From positions 2,790,001-2,854,000 of the forward strand of contig CM114271.1 of assembly GCA_050084515.1 (NCBI GenBank): a DNA stretch of 64,000 nucleotides, in the 5' to 3' direction. The notes beneath the pieces were generated by a model. The model was not told the origin of the DNA and did not search any database. It worked only from the letters and a program-made list of their open reading frames with translations. The DNA is from Blasia pusilla (lineage: Eukaryota > Marchantiophyta > Marchantiopsida > Blasiales). This document shows, in pieces, positions 1 to 11,900 of the stretch. The number at the start of each line of letters is the position of its first letter. Positions within the stretch are counted from its first letter, which is position 1. A program made the position numbers and the translations under genes.

Positions 1-471
1 TCTGGTGTATCTAAGATCCAAGATCACGATGTGATGTTTCTGTATCCCTTCTTGAGCCCGAGGATAGTATAGGAACTGGGTTTGTCAACAACCCATGAGG
101 ACAAGCCCATTTGGATGGGCTTCCATTTTGCAAGAGATCCACGTTGAAAAGAGTAGGCACACAACAAATAAATGCTATGTAATCTTGGACTAGTGTGGAA
201 AATTTTGACTCACGAAATTAATACACTATCAAATATTTGACTTATCTTTTTGTTTTAGCCTCCTTGCACTTTGGACACTTCGAAGGCATTTAATGCATCT
301 CTTCATGTTGTACTAGTATGAAAACTTTTTTATAACCCTTAAGTCTTTGGCCCTCTTGACTTAACTACTGCTTAAATTTGACAACAACCTATAAGGAGGA
401 TTTTTATAATCCCATCCTCATCCTCTTCCTCTTAGGAGCTTGTAAGTAGTAAGGCCGTCAGTAAGTTGATG
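1..471. other. Flank downstream of the first BAHD gene
   Basis: No coding region is supported here. The stretch lies just 3' of the stop codon of the minus-strand BAHD gene and presumably includes its 3' UTR and terminator. I see no repeat or conserved element. Confidence 0.5.
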
Positions 472-2397
472 TTAATTTTCACATAGAAACGCTTGGAGCT
501 TTTCCATATGAGGAGCACGCAGACATAGCGATGCATCCACGCTGCCATCTCTAGTGTGAGATGGAGTTAGGATAATGGGGCCATCCGTGGGAGCTCTTGG
601 AGATCCTACGAACACAGGAGTGCCGAATCCAAAGTCCAGCTCGTACAGTTTAAACATGACCCAGCTCGTGACAACAAGCTCGGATGGCGAATGGTGCCGA
701 TATTGGCGGGCGAATGTGACTGGATTCTTTGAGTGCAGCTTCGAAAAATCTAAGGCAGATTGCATGTACTCTTTGTCCACTCTTCTGATCGCTTTCTGCA
801 ACAGATTCACCGCGTAGGAGAGCGGTCGATCTATCAAGTCTCGGACAGTGGACTGCGCGCACGCGTGGAAGACGACATTTCCAAAGTAGTCCTCAGGAGT
901 CGGAAACCTTTTCCTTCCATTCACGGAAACTACGACTCTTGTCTTGGTGTTCCCGGCCAACCCACGAGCTTTTGTTACGGATCGCCACAGATGTCCAGTG
1001 AGGCTCTCGAAGGTTGTGTAGAAACCACTTTCCTCCGAATCCTTCATAGCCTCCGCTTTTATTTGCTGCAGATTCTCCGCACTGAAGCGAAAGCGCTTTT
1101 GAGAAGATAGATGGTCTTCAGCCTGCTCCGTTTGCGGTGGAGGGAGCGATTTCGTGTACTCGTAGTGCTGGAACGTTGGTTGGGGAGGATCTCTGGCCCT
1201 CAGGATTGATCGATCGTGAGTCGTAATTGATGAGAAATGCGACCCCTTCACGGCCCTCGCCCAGGCTTCCATGAAAGCTGCTCCGGAACAACCATCTACC
1301 ACTTGATGGTGCCGCGCTATGCCGATAGTTATGCTTCCACATGTGAACTTGGTCACCTGAACAGCACAATGTAATCCATCTAATCCAATCACTAAAGCTC
1401 CACTGCACTCGGGTGCACATAACCATGCAAGCTCTCTAATTAATCAATCGACACACACACACACACACAGAAACCTTGGCATCTAGTGAATAACTCCCGA
1501 AGTTGACTTGTACCGGGGGTCCGGGACCTGAGAACTACCCGAGAGAAAGTCAGGAGATCTTCTGTGGTAAGGCGCACGTGGCACAATACGAAGATTCAAA
1601 GTTATGTGCATGAAGGCATTGTCAGTGATCTTCGCTACCGTCCATGTCAGATTCTCAAAAGGAGTTCAGAAAATCAGATCCATCTCGCCGGAGGTTGTGG
1701 ACGCATCATTTCTTATCTGATCGCAGTTCCATTCACAATTTGAGCGAATTCTCACTCTACATACGTTCAATTTCACGAAAACGACAGCTTTATGTCATCC
1801 CGCCAGATGATCCCACGTTTTCAGGAGCTACACTCGTACAGAGTGAATTATTAGCAGGGAGCGCAGAATGCATATCTATGGTTCCCTATCGTACTGTTCG
1901 GAAAGCATCAGAAATACGGCAAGGACTCGGTTTACCATGGACGTCTCCCAGTGCATTGCGCCCGGGGCGGCTTCGTCGATAAAACAAGGAACTCACGGAG
2001 CACCAAGATGATATACCTGGACCAAGAAAATCTCCGCTGTTCCCCGACTCGGAGGCACCAACTTCAGGAGCTCGTCGCCGGGCGGAAACGGCATCAGATC
2101 CATAAGATTAACAGTGGCGTCGGCGTCGATCCATCCACACCCTTGACCGCTCAAAGCAATGACAGGACGCCCGTTCACATCCTTACCCAGCCTTCCTCCT
2201 AATTCCTGGTACTCGCCTAGCGCTTCCGAGAGGCCATTTTCCAAGACTTGCGATGAGGGAACCGGAGCCTTGAAAGCGTAAATGAGATTTATATGAAGCT
2301 CATGCATCATTAGGTCATTGTCGGACAAGGCGATTGTCCTCGCCTTGCTCGTATTACCTGCCAGTACGAACTTCTTTCTTCCTCTCTTCACGTCCAT
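472..2397 (-). CDS. BAHD acyltransferase, copy 1 (HCT/hydroxycinnamoyltransferase-like), two exons
   Basis: The gene has two exons, 2397-2017 and 1356-472, joined over a 660-bp intron with GT...AG ends. The splice falls after a Gln codon and before Val-Thr-Lys-Phe, a place where BAHD genes often carry an intron. The spliced product is 421 residues, slightly shorter than the usual 430-460. BAHD enzymes transfer acyl groups from CoA thioesters to alcohols or amines in the cytosol. The catalytic HHQVVDG motif (HxxxD, H144 and D148) is present. The structural DFGWG motif near residue 368 reads DFGFG, a Trp to Phe change. The N-terminus (MDVKRG...) and the region around FTCGS resemble hydroxycinnamoyl-CoA:shikimate/spermidine-type members, but the acceptor cannot be deduced. 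The start was chosen because the second copy aligns to the same Met. I see no stop or frameshift. A very similar gene lies 7 kb away on the same strand. Confidence 0.9.
1451..1469. repeat. (AC)n microsatellite in the BAHD-1 intron
   Basis: A run of about nine AC dinucleotides lies within the intron of the first BAHD gene. It is short and of no obvious function. Confidence 0.9.
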
Positions 2398-2960
2398 CGC
2401 TTCTGCGGAGCGCCACCGCGTAAACCAACTCCAATCCGCAGAATCCGGTCAACTCTTCCACACCAAACCTTCCTTCATTCAACTTATCCCTCCGTTAGAA
2501 AGAATCCAAACTCTTCAGGTTCAATCCCGTTTCCTGAATAACTCCGCAGCATCCAGACTTCACTGGAGGCAATGCAAATTTGGAAGTTCGGAGCTGCTCT
2601 CTGCCTCCACAATCCCGCACCTTCCAAGTTTCCATCCGGAAGCAGTGCACTCGTCTCTGTCTCTTTCTCTTTCTCTTTCTCCGGCACGCATCGAATGGGT
2701 ACCCACTCCCGACACTTTATTATTCGCGCAGTGACGTTCGAACCTCCGGGACGATGTATATACAGTGACCCTCATGACAGATCTTCAGTCTTACGGGTGA
2801 AGGGAGAGTGAGCGTTATGACACGCACTTGCACCTATCTCGTCTCTTATTGCAAAGTCATAAATTTGAACAAACGGGCGTGCGGCCCATTTCGAAGACGG
2901 GAAGAATTCACGTGGCAAGAGCATGTGAGTGGTGAATCGACGGCGGGATCACGTGTACAA
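2398..2960 (-). promoter_or_regulatory. Upstream region of BAHD copy 1 with TATA-like and G-box motifs
   Basis: Upstream of the chosen start there is a TATATA at 2757-2762, about 360 bp from the ATG, and two CACGTG G-boxes at 2909-2914 and 2950-2955. A pyrimidine-rich CTCTTT microsatellite sits at about 2654-2682, probably in the 5' UTR. G-boxes are bZIP/bHLH sites known from light-, ABA- and jasmonate-responsive plant promoters. Their use here is inference from position only. Confidence 0.35.
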
Positions 2961-5339
2961 ACTAGAAGAGGAAAAAGAAAATAGTTGTCTGTTAATAAGA
3001 AAGAAAAAGAGTTCTGTTGATAAGAAAAAAAAATATTGCTGTTCAAATCTAAATTTATTGTCTCCCATTTAAAGTATTTCATAAATTTTTAAAGTGTTAT
3101 TTTAAATCAATTTAGAGTTATGTTGTTGGCTTAGAAGGTGAATTGAAAGTGCCAAAGAAAATTGGCACAAGAGAAAATTATCATTTTCTCTTGTACCAAA
3201 CTCTTCTGCCAAATGGTGAGGAGAGAGGACTTTGCAAATGAGGATGTACTCTCCAATTATAATATAGATAGATAAAAAAAATGGGTGTGGGGCCTTTAAG
3301 AAAGGTGGGGAGAAAATAATTATGAAACGCATAGATAGGCTAGATGGAGAATAAATGAATAAGTGGAGAACTTGTAAGGGTTGTAATTACTATGAAAATA
3401 AACAAATTAAAAAGGCGAATTTAGAATCATTTTATAGTATGTGACGCCTATTGAACCCCTTGTCAACATCACTATATATGGTGTATGTAGGAAGCATTTG
3501 ATACACAGCCTGGTAGATGAAGGATGTAACAAATGCAAAAAGGAAAGCAAATAGAAAATGGTAACAAGATCAACGAGCAAACATGATTAAATGTTTGAAA
3601 TAATTCTGAAATGAATACTAGTATTCATTTCAGATTTATTTCAGACATATGACGACATTAGTAATCGCCAAAAATTTCTTGTGACTACTAGGCGTTGGAG
3701 AAGAAACGAGAAAACAAGAGTGCTCTAGAGTGGGAGGACATAGATTTGTGACATGAGTGTATAATGCATTTGATATTTGTGGACGAGGTATTATACAATG
3801 TCATGAATAAAGATTTTGAATCCAAATTGTGTGAGGAGTTAAAGAGCTTGTAGTTAATAAAGTCTCTGACAAGTCGATTGTATATGAAGTATAAATTATA
3901 AACTTTGTTCTCTGCATGAAAGAAAGCAAAAACATGATGGAGCATCTACTCGCTTTCAATTAAGTCATCAGTGAGTTTTCTCGTGTAAAGATAAAGCTAG
4001 AAGATGAAGATAAAGCCCCTTTGTTGTGGAAAGATACCGAATAGTTAGATGAAGTGATATGGAGATCATGGTGACATTGGTGTCTAATGAAAGGAATTAG
4101 TTGTCCTCTTGATTAGTGGTGACCAGTGCAAAGATAAGTGCTTGAGCTTGATTCTCATCCTCTCGAGTGAGTGCTCTATTGGTTCTTGTACTCTTGGGGA
4201 GGAAGCTTCTTTGCTTCTCTTGTGATCTCATTTGTCAATTTTGACGATCATCTCTATATTAGCGTTTAGAAATTAAGATATTAAGCACTAGGGAAAAGAA
4301 CTCAAGAGGCTCTTATTGCTTGATGTAGGCCAATTGACCATATATTGACTGATGCCTAAGTATTGACTATAACTTTGAGAAGCCTAAAGATATCTTTTGT
4401 GATATTATATACGGATTATAGATCTTGGCGAGCAAGATGGGCAAGCACTTTGAGACCAATTGAAGGAGTTAAGGGGCATAGCCACTCAAGGAATGAGGGT
4501 GAGGCATTTGGAAATGAGGAGAATGAAATTTCCCATGTTAGCAAACTAAGGGCATGTATTTGTGGATGATTAAGATCTGTGTCAGAGAAGGTTAATGTGA
4601 CTCAACTTGATCATAGTTGAGGACCAAAAAGAATGAGAAGTGGAAAGTATATTGGAGAAGTGTCGTGTCAAGAGAGAAAGAAAATTAGTAAGTGAGCAAG
4701 TAGTTGCATAGAAACTTAGAAAGGTTTATGATCTGTGCGAACATAGGAATCATAAACTAATTTTCCTCATATTATAGAACTTCTAGACTAATTTAGATGT
4801 AGGCCATTGCGGATAAGGCTAGGCACAAGGTAGACGGTGTGATTTGGAAGTTCCAAGAATTCAAGAAGTATTCCAAGTTTGTCTTGAACGAGAAACGAGT
4901 TTTTGAATGTTTTCAATGGAATGCTTGTAATTTATGGATGTTGCATGTCCTATATATTTTTTGCATCAATGAGATTAGGTAGTTTGCTATTAGAAATAAG
5001 ATCTAAGTGTTATGTACTTAGAAATTCTAAGTTCATGACACTTAGATTGTTAGAATGATCCGACACGTCATGAATCCAATATAGAGTAGGTGGCGTAGGC
5101 CTAAATGTTTGGAGAGTGGAGTGGGCCAAAACCCAAGGCATTGGTGGACTCAACCCTAGGATTCCCTTTGGTATCCTTAAGTCCTTAGGGGATGCCCAAC
5201 TCAAGTCGATGAGGATATTGACTCAACTAATTGGGAAGGGTCAGAAAAAGCTAAGGTTATGATGCCAATCCTAGCGAGAACTTGGGAATTGAGTAATGAT
5301 AGAGGGTCAGAGGCAAAGTGATCTTCCTATGACCTATAT
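2961..5339. other. AT-rich intergenic DNA
   Basis: No gene is recognisable. Short open frames here have no compositional or motif support. The stretch contains the palindrome at 3597-3642 and otherwise looks like old decayed sequence. Confidence 0.5.
3597..3642. repeat. 46-bp near-perfect palindrome
   Basis: The inner 30 bp (3605-3634), centred on CTAG, are a perfect palindrome. The arms continue outward for about 8 more bases on each side with one mismatched pair. It could be a remnant of a small fold-back element or a cruciform-prone site. No flanking duplication is apparent. Confidence 0.8.
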
Positions 5340-7110
5340 ATCACCCACCAAAGTTGAAACCTAGACTAGTTAGTTGCAAAACTATAAGGGGGGAGCACAA
5401 CGTGCCTTGGGATTAACGTTAGTCAAGATGGGCGCGCCCCTTGAGACTAATTGTAGGAATAAAGAGATGTAACCCCCTAGAGAGATGAGGGCAAGGCAAG
5501 AAAGCTACAAGACCCGTGAGTTGAGAGTCAAGTCAAGGGCAAGTAGCAAGGAAGACTAAAGTAGTTAAGAACGGGAAGACGCAATGAGGCTAATCACTAA
5601 ACACATGGGATGCCAAATGATGGAAGTCAAGACATGCGCTAGCCATAAGACACACAAAACACGGGCCAATGTTCCAACATGCATTTAAGGATTTCAATTC
5701 AAGATGGTCAGAATCTTCCAAGAAACTTCCCAAGTCATCTTGGGGGTTAACTAGTCAAGCGCATGTCACAAATACAAGAATAATGTTTGGGTTATGGGCC
5801 AAAACCAAGGGCTTAGGTTGAACGATACGAATGGTGGGTTTCCCTATAGAACCTCAATAGCATATATGGGGAGGGACCCTCTCAAGTATTGGAGTAAGGA
5901 ATTAAAAATGTTTCGTGTTTGGCCATGTTTTAGGCATGAGCCAACTTAAAGGTATTGTTCAAGATGTACCTTGAGGAATTAACCAATACGCTTCGATTTG
6001 GATGAGCAACTTGAGAGATTGGTCAAGGCTTGGGGAAGAGGCTTCTTAGAGGCTCAATCCAAGTCTTCCACTTGCGAGACTCAAGATCAAGATCTCTTCA
6101 CGGGTTAGTAAAGAGGAATAGGAGGAATTGAGGTTAAACTTTATAAGGTGTTATGAGAGTCCACCACGGAATATAGGCCATATTTAATGGGCAGTTTTTG
6201 AGAAGGCGATCACCGTGGACTTTGTAGAGTCCGTCCTCTACTTCCCTTAACTTCACCCTGAAGCACTCTCGACCTTGAGCTTTGCAAGCAAAAGACTTAG
6301 ATCAAGTCCCAAAGACTCAACTGATTACGCGTTCTATTGGTAGTTGAGAAGCCGCCAAGCGCTAATCGAGGCGAGTTTCTCCTAGTGCGTAACGTCTCCC
6401 TAAGAAGCCTCCTCCCGAGCCTTGACCAATCTCCCCAAGTTGCTCGTCTAGACTGCAGTGCGTCGATTAATTCCTCAAGATACGTCCCTTAGCTCAAACT
6501 TGAAACACGGCCAAATACACATCACGGTTATTTCTTGGTTCAAGGGTTTGAGCAAATAGAAACTGAAAGTGTCCCCTATAAGTACTTCTGAGGTCCTTTG
6601 GGGGAACCCCATCTTCCCAATTGTCCCCCTCGGGTTCTTTATTTTGGCCCTCGACCCAAACGTTGCAACCCACAGACCAATGTTTGACTAGTTATCCATC
6701 AAGATGGCTTGGTAGAGGCTTCTTGCAACTTATAGAACTCTCGAATCCCCAAAGGAATCTTGAAGCTTGGACCCACATTTCAAGTGTTTTATGGCTGGTG
6801 CCCATCTTGACTGTATGTTTGGCGTCTCATGGTTATCTTGCCGTCATTTGCATTTTGTGACTAGTCAAATGTCTCACATATCTTGACTACTTACGTGTTC
6901 CTTGCTTCTCGCCCTTAACTTCGCGGTTGACTCTAAGATCTCAAACCTTACTTGCCTTGACTTTATCCCTACGAGTAGCTACGCCCCTTTCTCTCCTAAG
7001 GCTAGTCACAAGACATGTGCACATCTCGTCAAACGTTAGTCCCAAGACTGGTTCCACCCTCCTTCCTAGTCTCGCGCCCAACTAGTCTAAGTTGCAACTT
7101 TAGCGACTCA
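5340..7110. repeat. Large degenerate inverted repeat (fold-back), arms of about 0.8 kb
   Basis: The left arm (about 5340-6170) and right arm (about 6212-7110) are imperfect reverse complements around a loop of roughly 40 bp. Matching blocks include AAGTTGNAACNTAGACTAG near the outer ends, a GGNACTAACGTT-like block, the shared phrase AGATTGGTCAAGGCT, and CCGTGGAC beside the loop. The arms have diverged with many indels. This is the arrangement of a fold-back transposon, or of two inverted copies of one repeat. Transcribed, it would give a long hairpin. No coding capacity is supported. Confidence 0.75.
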
Positions 7111-7890
7111 CACCCACGTCTTTTCTTCTTGGACTTGCGCTCATGACTCGCTACTCGGATCCTCACTAGTGCGGACGTCATAAACTTAGTTATTCGCAAC
7201 GTAAAGAGTCAAGACAACGACAAGCCTAGAATGAGCACAAAGAAGGTCATGGATATCAAATTGCCTCATAGGGAAGGATGATGAGGTTGGTGGAAATGAG
7301 TTGATAGGCCCCAATCTCCTATTGAATTTCAAAAATGTATTTTTGAGAGATATGACGAGGAACATAATAAAGATGACAGATTTGGGGACCAAATATCCTC
7401 TTGGCTACTCTATGGAGAAGCTCAGCTTTCAAGGGCAAGGAGGCAAGGCTAATTAAGAGAAACACCAAATTTTGTAAAAAGTAATCTTAAATCTTGAAAA
7501 GATTAAGAGATAATTAAATAAAAGGGGTAAGAGTGCATGTTAAGTTATGCAAACATCACTTTTTACACCTTTTTCACATCAAAAGTATTTTTCAAATTTC
7601 CTAATTCTTATTTTGGAATGAAATTTCTCTATGCAAAATATAGTCGAAATCTTACATTTTCAAATTTTAAGGGAAATTAAAACTTAAGGCAAATTAATTG
7701 GGATAATTTTTTAAATATATTTGATACCCTAATTTTTTTTGAAAAGTATTTTTTTAAATGAAACAGAAAAAAAAATTAAAAAGTACGGAAATTATAACTC
7801 TACTCCTAAAAGGTTTGAAATAAAAAACCCCCTTCGGCTTCTTGCTCTCCCTCCCTTCTTTTAGCCTAACTCCCTTCATCACCGCCCTTA
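7111..7890. other. AT-rich intergenic DNA
   Basis: There are long A/T runs (about 7660-7790) and no supported gene. I see nothing beyond low-complexity sequence. Confidence 0.5.
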
Positions 7891-8030
7891 ATCCTAAATG
7901 GACAGATGTTGCTTGCAAACATGTCTTCAAAGAACTCCTTTGATAACTCCCCTAATCGCCCACGCTTGATCCTAAATGGACAGACGCTGCTTGCAAACGT
8001 GTCTTCAAAGGATTCCTTTGAAAACATGTT
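7891..8030. repeat. Direct tandem duplication, 78-bp unit
   Basis: A block starting ATCCTAAATGGACAGA at 7891 recurs at 7969 with a few substitutions, giving two adjacent copies of about 78 bp. Confidence 0.8.
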
Positions 8031-8521
8031 TGTAAGTCCATCCTCTGGTAATAGCACAAATCTGCAGACTTTGAAAATCACAAAATCTATATTATTAACA
8101 TGAGAGTGGTTTTCAAATGACGGAATACTAGAATTCGTCCAGCATCTTTTAATCCAAAGTGTATGGCATGGCCATTCGGGTAGGGGGCATTCAAGTAACG
8201 GTGGGTTGGGCATTTAGGGTTAGGCACAATGCCCTCATGGATTCTAACTAGTAATCATACTATGAAGATATTTCGATTATTACTACAGCTGCAACACAAA
8301 ATCTTCCAGTCATATAAGAAACAAGTTGTCACAATTGGGAGGAAGTGCTTTAACATGTTGATTTTATTCCTATCGATATCTTCAATAGTTCAATATACAA
8401 TACTTCAAAGACCCTTGACATCCATAACCTCTTACATTCTATTGCTCAAGATTGCATGTAATTTGTAAGATTCTCTTCCATTTCTAAGGGAGATCCTTTA
8501 AAACCAAAGACTCCATTATCA

Positions 8522-8645
8522 CAACACTTAAGACCAGAACCCATCCTCCTACAATTGATTGATGCATCATCATGGGATAATGTGATGTATCCTTCAAATT
8601 GAATGCATTTTCCATTCACTTCTTGGGTTCTGGTCTTAAGTGTTG
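8522..8645. repeat. Perfect 22-bp inverted repeat with ~80-nt loop
   Basis: Positions 8522-8543 and 8624-8645 are exact reverse complements (left arm begins CAACACTTAAGACC). The right end overlaps the start of the next hairpin by four bases, so the two structures are physically fused. A perfect stem of this size could be a young MITE or a small-RNA hairpin. Which one is not decidable from sequence. Confidence 0.85.
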
Positions 8646-8924
8646 ATTCATGTGGAGAGATCAAAAGATTAAATCCACTCCTTGTTTCTTGACAGGGGTA
8701 TTCTGCCACGGAGTTGTCTTTGGCAAAATAAAGAGTGATAGATAGTCCATTTAAGTGGGTTGATATTCTCAATTGAAAGCCCTAAGGAAGTATGTTCTTA
8801 TAGACATATTTTGATAACCAATCTATAGTTGTTATCAACAGATGTCCACTAGAATGGTAGAATTCATCCCCTGTCAAGAAACAAGGAGTGGATTTAATCT
8901 TTTGATCTCTCCACATGAATCAAC
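8642..8924. repeat. Perfect 57-bp inverted repeat with ~170-nt loop
   Basis: Positions 8642-8698 and 8868-8924 are exact reverse complements over 57 bp (left arm begins GTTGATTCATGTGGAG). Perfect identity in otherwise decaying DNA means the inversion or insertion is recent, or the structure is maintained. Confidence 0.9.
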
Positions 8925-9565
8925 CTCCAGAATTCCTTTACACCTCACCCTTCATTATTCACACCCCTTCCGAATCTTCCCAACCTCACAATAAAGCAAC
9001 ACTCGCTTCACAGTCCGTTTCTTTCTTTCAGAAATGAGCGATGAAGAATCACAGAACCACGTCTGATAAGATCAGGTCTTTGGATTCTCTTTCGATTTGT
9101 CTCACTTTTCACCACATTCATCCTGTCATGTCAAGTTCAAGAATACAAGAGGAGACCAATGACAACTCCTCGGAACACACTGTTAAGCTGCTCTTTGGGG
9201 TAGCCGTATTTGATGGTGTTTGAGTACTTGGAAGAAGCTACATAGACCACATGATCCTATATCAATACAAAGCCTTCAAGCATTAGAATTGTTCATTGTA
9301 TGGATGCGAAAACCTCAGGTGAGTTGGCAGAACCGAAACAAGCGGAAACTGTTATGGATAGATGCCATGAAGCCATTGCTTTGAGAAGAGATTCTGGTAA
9401 GAAGTCTTCAAGGAACTCAAAAAATTGTCATCATATTACCTCTGAGTTCCGCAGTATCCTTCCATGAAGTGCTCCGAGAATTTTAGCTTCACTCTGGACA
9501 TAGAATCTGACTTGGGCAAGCAAAATTGGCCAAATGAGATCAAATCATCAATTTCCGAGTAAATG
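8925..9565. other. Flank downstream of the second BAHD gene
   Basis: This stretch lies between the 57-bp hairpin and the stop codon of BAHD copy 2. It probably contains that gene's 3' UTR. A 60-codon open frame at 9041-9223 on the plus strand has no motif and is not called. Confidence 0.5.
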
Positions 9566-11445
9566 TTAAATTTCATAGACCATTGCTTCCAGCCTTTCCA
9601 TATCTAGCGAAAACAGACCGAGCACGACATCGATGCTTCCATCTTTGGTGTACGATGGAATCAATATGAGAAGGCCCTCAAAAGGCACCGTTGGAGGTCC
9701 AGCGAACAGAGGAGTGCCCCATCCGAAGTCGAGCTTGTACAATGGTAACTTCGCCCAGCTCGTGATAGACAAATTAGGGGACAAAATATTCCGATATTGC
9801 CTTGCAACTGGCACTGGATTCTTTCGTTGAAGTTCCACAAAATCTAGGGCAGAGAGCATGTATTGCTTATCTACTCCTTTGATTGCTTTCTGAACGATAT
9901 CTACCGCATGGGACAGAGGATTACCTATCAAATCTTCTACAGTACACTGTGAGCATGCATGGAAGATAACATTCCCAAAGTAATTCTCTGGCAGTGGAAC
10001 CTTTCTCCTTCCACTGACTGCAACGATAGCTTTGGTCTCAACCTCTCCAGCCAACCCGCGAGCTTTCGTTATGCACCTCCACAAATGTCCAGCCAGACTC
10101 TCGAAGGTGGAGTAAAAACCATTACCCTCAATATTCTTCATTGCCTCATCTTTGATCTTCTGCAACAACTCCGCACTAAAATGAAGCTTTTTGAGGCAGA
10201 GTGGAGGGTGGTGAGAAGACTGCTCTGTCACAGGTTTAGGGGGTGATTTCTTATACTCAATGTGCTCAAAAGTTGGTTGTGGAGGATCTCTGGCCCTGAG
10301 GGCAGATCGATCATGGGTCGGGATCGATGAGAAAGGCAAACCCTTCACCGCCTCAGCCCAGGCATCCATAAAAGCGGAACCAGACGAACCGTCTACCACT
10401 TGATGATGTCGTGCTATGCCCAAAGTCATGCTCCCACACGTGAACTTAGTCACCTGAACAACGAATATAATCCCAACAAATCAACCCCACGTTGCACGGA
10501 ATGCTTGTGAATTGGACAACATAGCTCCCAAAGTTATGCTGGAATTACTATACGAGATCTTTTGTAGCAGGAAAACATGAAATTGAGAGTCCATACATTG
10601 GATCATAAACTCCACTCACACTGGCACTAAAATTCTCTTTAAAAAACAAAGTACAGAGCGTCCGCTGTCAGCCCCAACCCGAAGGACCTGACTGTACTAT
10701 TCCTAAGGTAATCGTCGATCCATATCCAGGCCAACAGACAGGCCATACACATTGAAGTAATATTCTAGCTCAACTAGCAGCAATGGAGATCATATCACCC
10801 ACTAAAGACTAATGTTGTACGTTTCGAGAACTGATAATAGCTCTCAAATGAGTCCGTGCACTAGTATCACGATACACTTGGCTGGATCCCACAGATGGAT
10901 TGCTCGACTTTTTGGAGCGTCACACATTTGCAGAGGTCCAGCGAAAAATCACATCGGTTCCCAATCTTACAGAACTGGAAGCCTCTCGGACATTTCAAAC
11001 AAAAAGGTACAGGGCTGGGAATGAATTTAATGAAGAGGCTGCACATGGCACGCACCTGGATCAACAGAAGCTCCTCCGCTCCACGATTCGGAGGCAACAA
11101 CTTCAAAAGTTCGTCACCGGGCGGGAATGGCATGAGATCCTCCAACGCAACATTGGCCTCTGCATCGATCCACGCTGCTCCTTGACCATTCAAAGCGATG
11201 ACAGGCCACCCATTGACATCCTTGCTCAGCCTCCCTGCGAATTCCTGGTACTCCTCCAGCGCTTTCAGCAGTCCACCTTCCAACACTTGCGACGAGGGAA
11301 CCGGCGCCCTAAATGCGTATATGATCTCCACATGCACCGCAGGCACCAACAAATCGCAGTTGGACAGTGCCACCGACCTGACCTCGCTCAAACCATCCGC
11401 CAACCCCACCTTTATCAGCTTCTTCGTCCCTCTCTTCACCTCCAT
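9566..11445 (-). CDS. BAHD acyltransferase, copy 2 (HCT/hydroxycinnamoyltransferase-like), two exons
   Basis: Exons are 11445-11056 and 10453-9566, with a 602-bp GT...AG intron at exactly the same codon boundary as copy 1 (Gln | Val-Thr-Lys-Phe). The product is 425 residues. The HxxxD catalytic motif reads HHQVVDG (H147, D151), and the second hallmark DFGWG is intact at 372-376, unlike copy 1. The proposed start, MEVKRGTKK, matches the start of copy 1 (MDVKRGRKK). An in-frame Met 23 codons upstream (11514) could add an N-terminal extension, but it has no counterpart in copy 1. Extensive shared blocks with copy 1 (RARDPPQPTF, TFESL.GHLWR, YFGNV.FHAC) identify the two as tandem duplicates. It is predicted to be a cytosolic acyl-CoA-dependent acyltransferase. 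The acceptor substrate is unknown. Confidence 0.92.
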
Positions 11446-11900
11446 CACTCCCCGATCTCCGACTACACTGGATCCAACCAACGCTTCCACAACAAACCTG
11501 CGCTTATCTCCCACTGCTCAATTCCACTTCCCTTTCATATCAATTCACCACTCAATCCATCCAAGTATCTAACTATCTGGCGGGAATACACACACAATGC
11601 GGTTTTCGGTCGTCCAAACTCACTTCGTGCATTCCGAATCTGAAGGACCGCACTAAATCTCGTGTACAGCATACAGAAATGGCCTTGAGGAAAATACGCT
11701 GAAATCACAAACCACTAGCGCACACTTCCTGGGAATTTGGCTGGGATCATAAATACGCAGCCGCATCTGATTGCGCATCTCAACGAGGGGAAATAAAAGA
11801 GTTGAAGGACTGTTGAGGAGAATCGAGTTGAGGGACTGCTGAGGTTTAAAATAATTGATCAGGGATCCGTTACCTTTAACCATGACACGTGTTACGTTTT
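11446..11900 (-). promoter_or_regulatory. Upstream region of BAHD copy 2
   Basis: This is the 5' region of the second BAHD gene. One CACGTG G-box lies at 11886-11891, about 440 bp from the start, comparable with the two G-boxes 510-560 bp upstream of copy 1. No convincing TATA box is positioned here. Shared regulation of the two copies is only an inference. Confidence 0.3.

Noticed and set aside
575-1110. Plus-strand open frames opposite BAHD copy 1
   Set aside because: They are shadows of the real minus-strand exon, which carries the conserved motifs.
8221-8252. Helitron-like end (ATGCCC stem and CTAACTAGT)
   Set aside because: The stem lies too far from CTAG and its loop is long. It is weaker than the 61.7-kb examples.
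10895-11643. Plus-strand open frame of 247 codons opposite BAHD copy 2 exon 1
   Set aside because: Antisense shadow with no domain. The minus strand encodes the acyltransferase.
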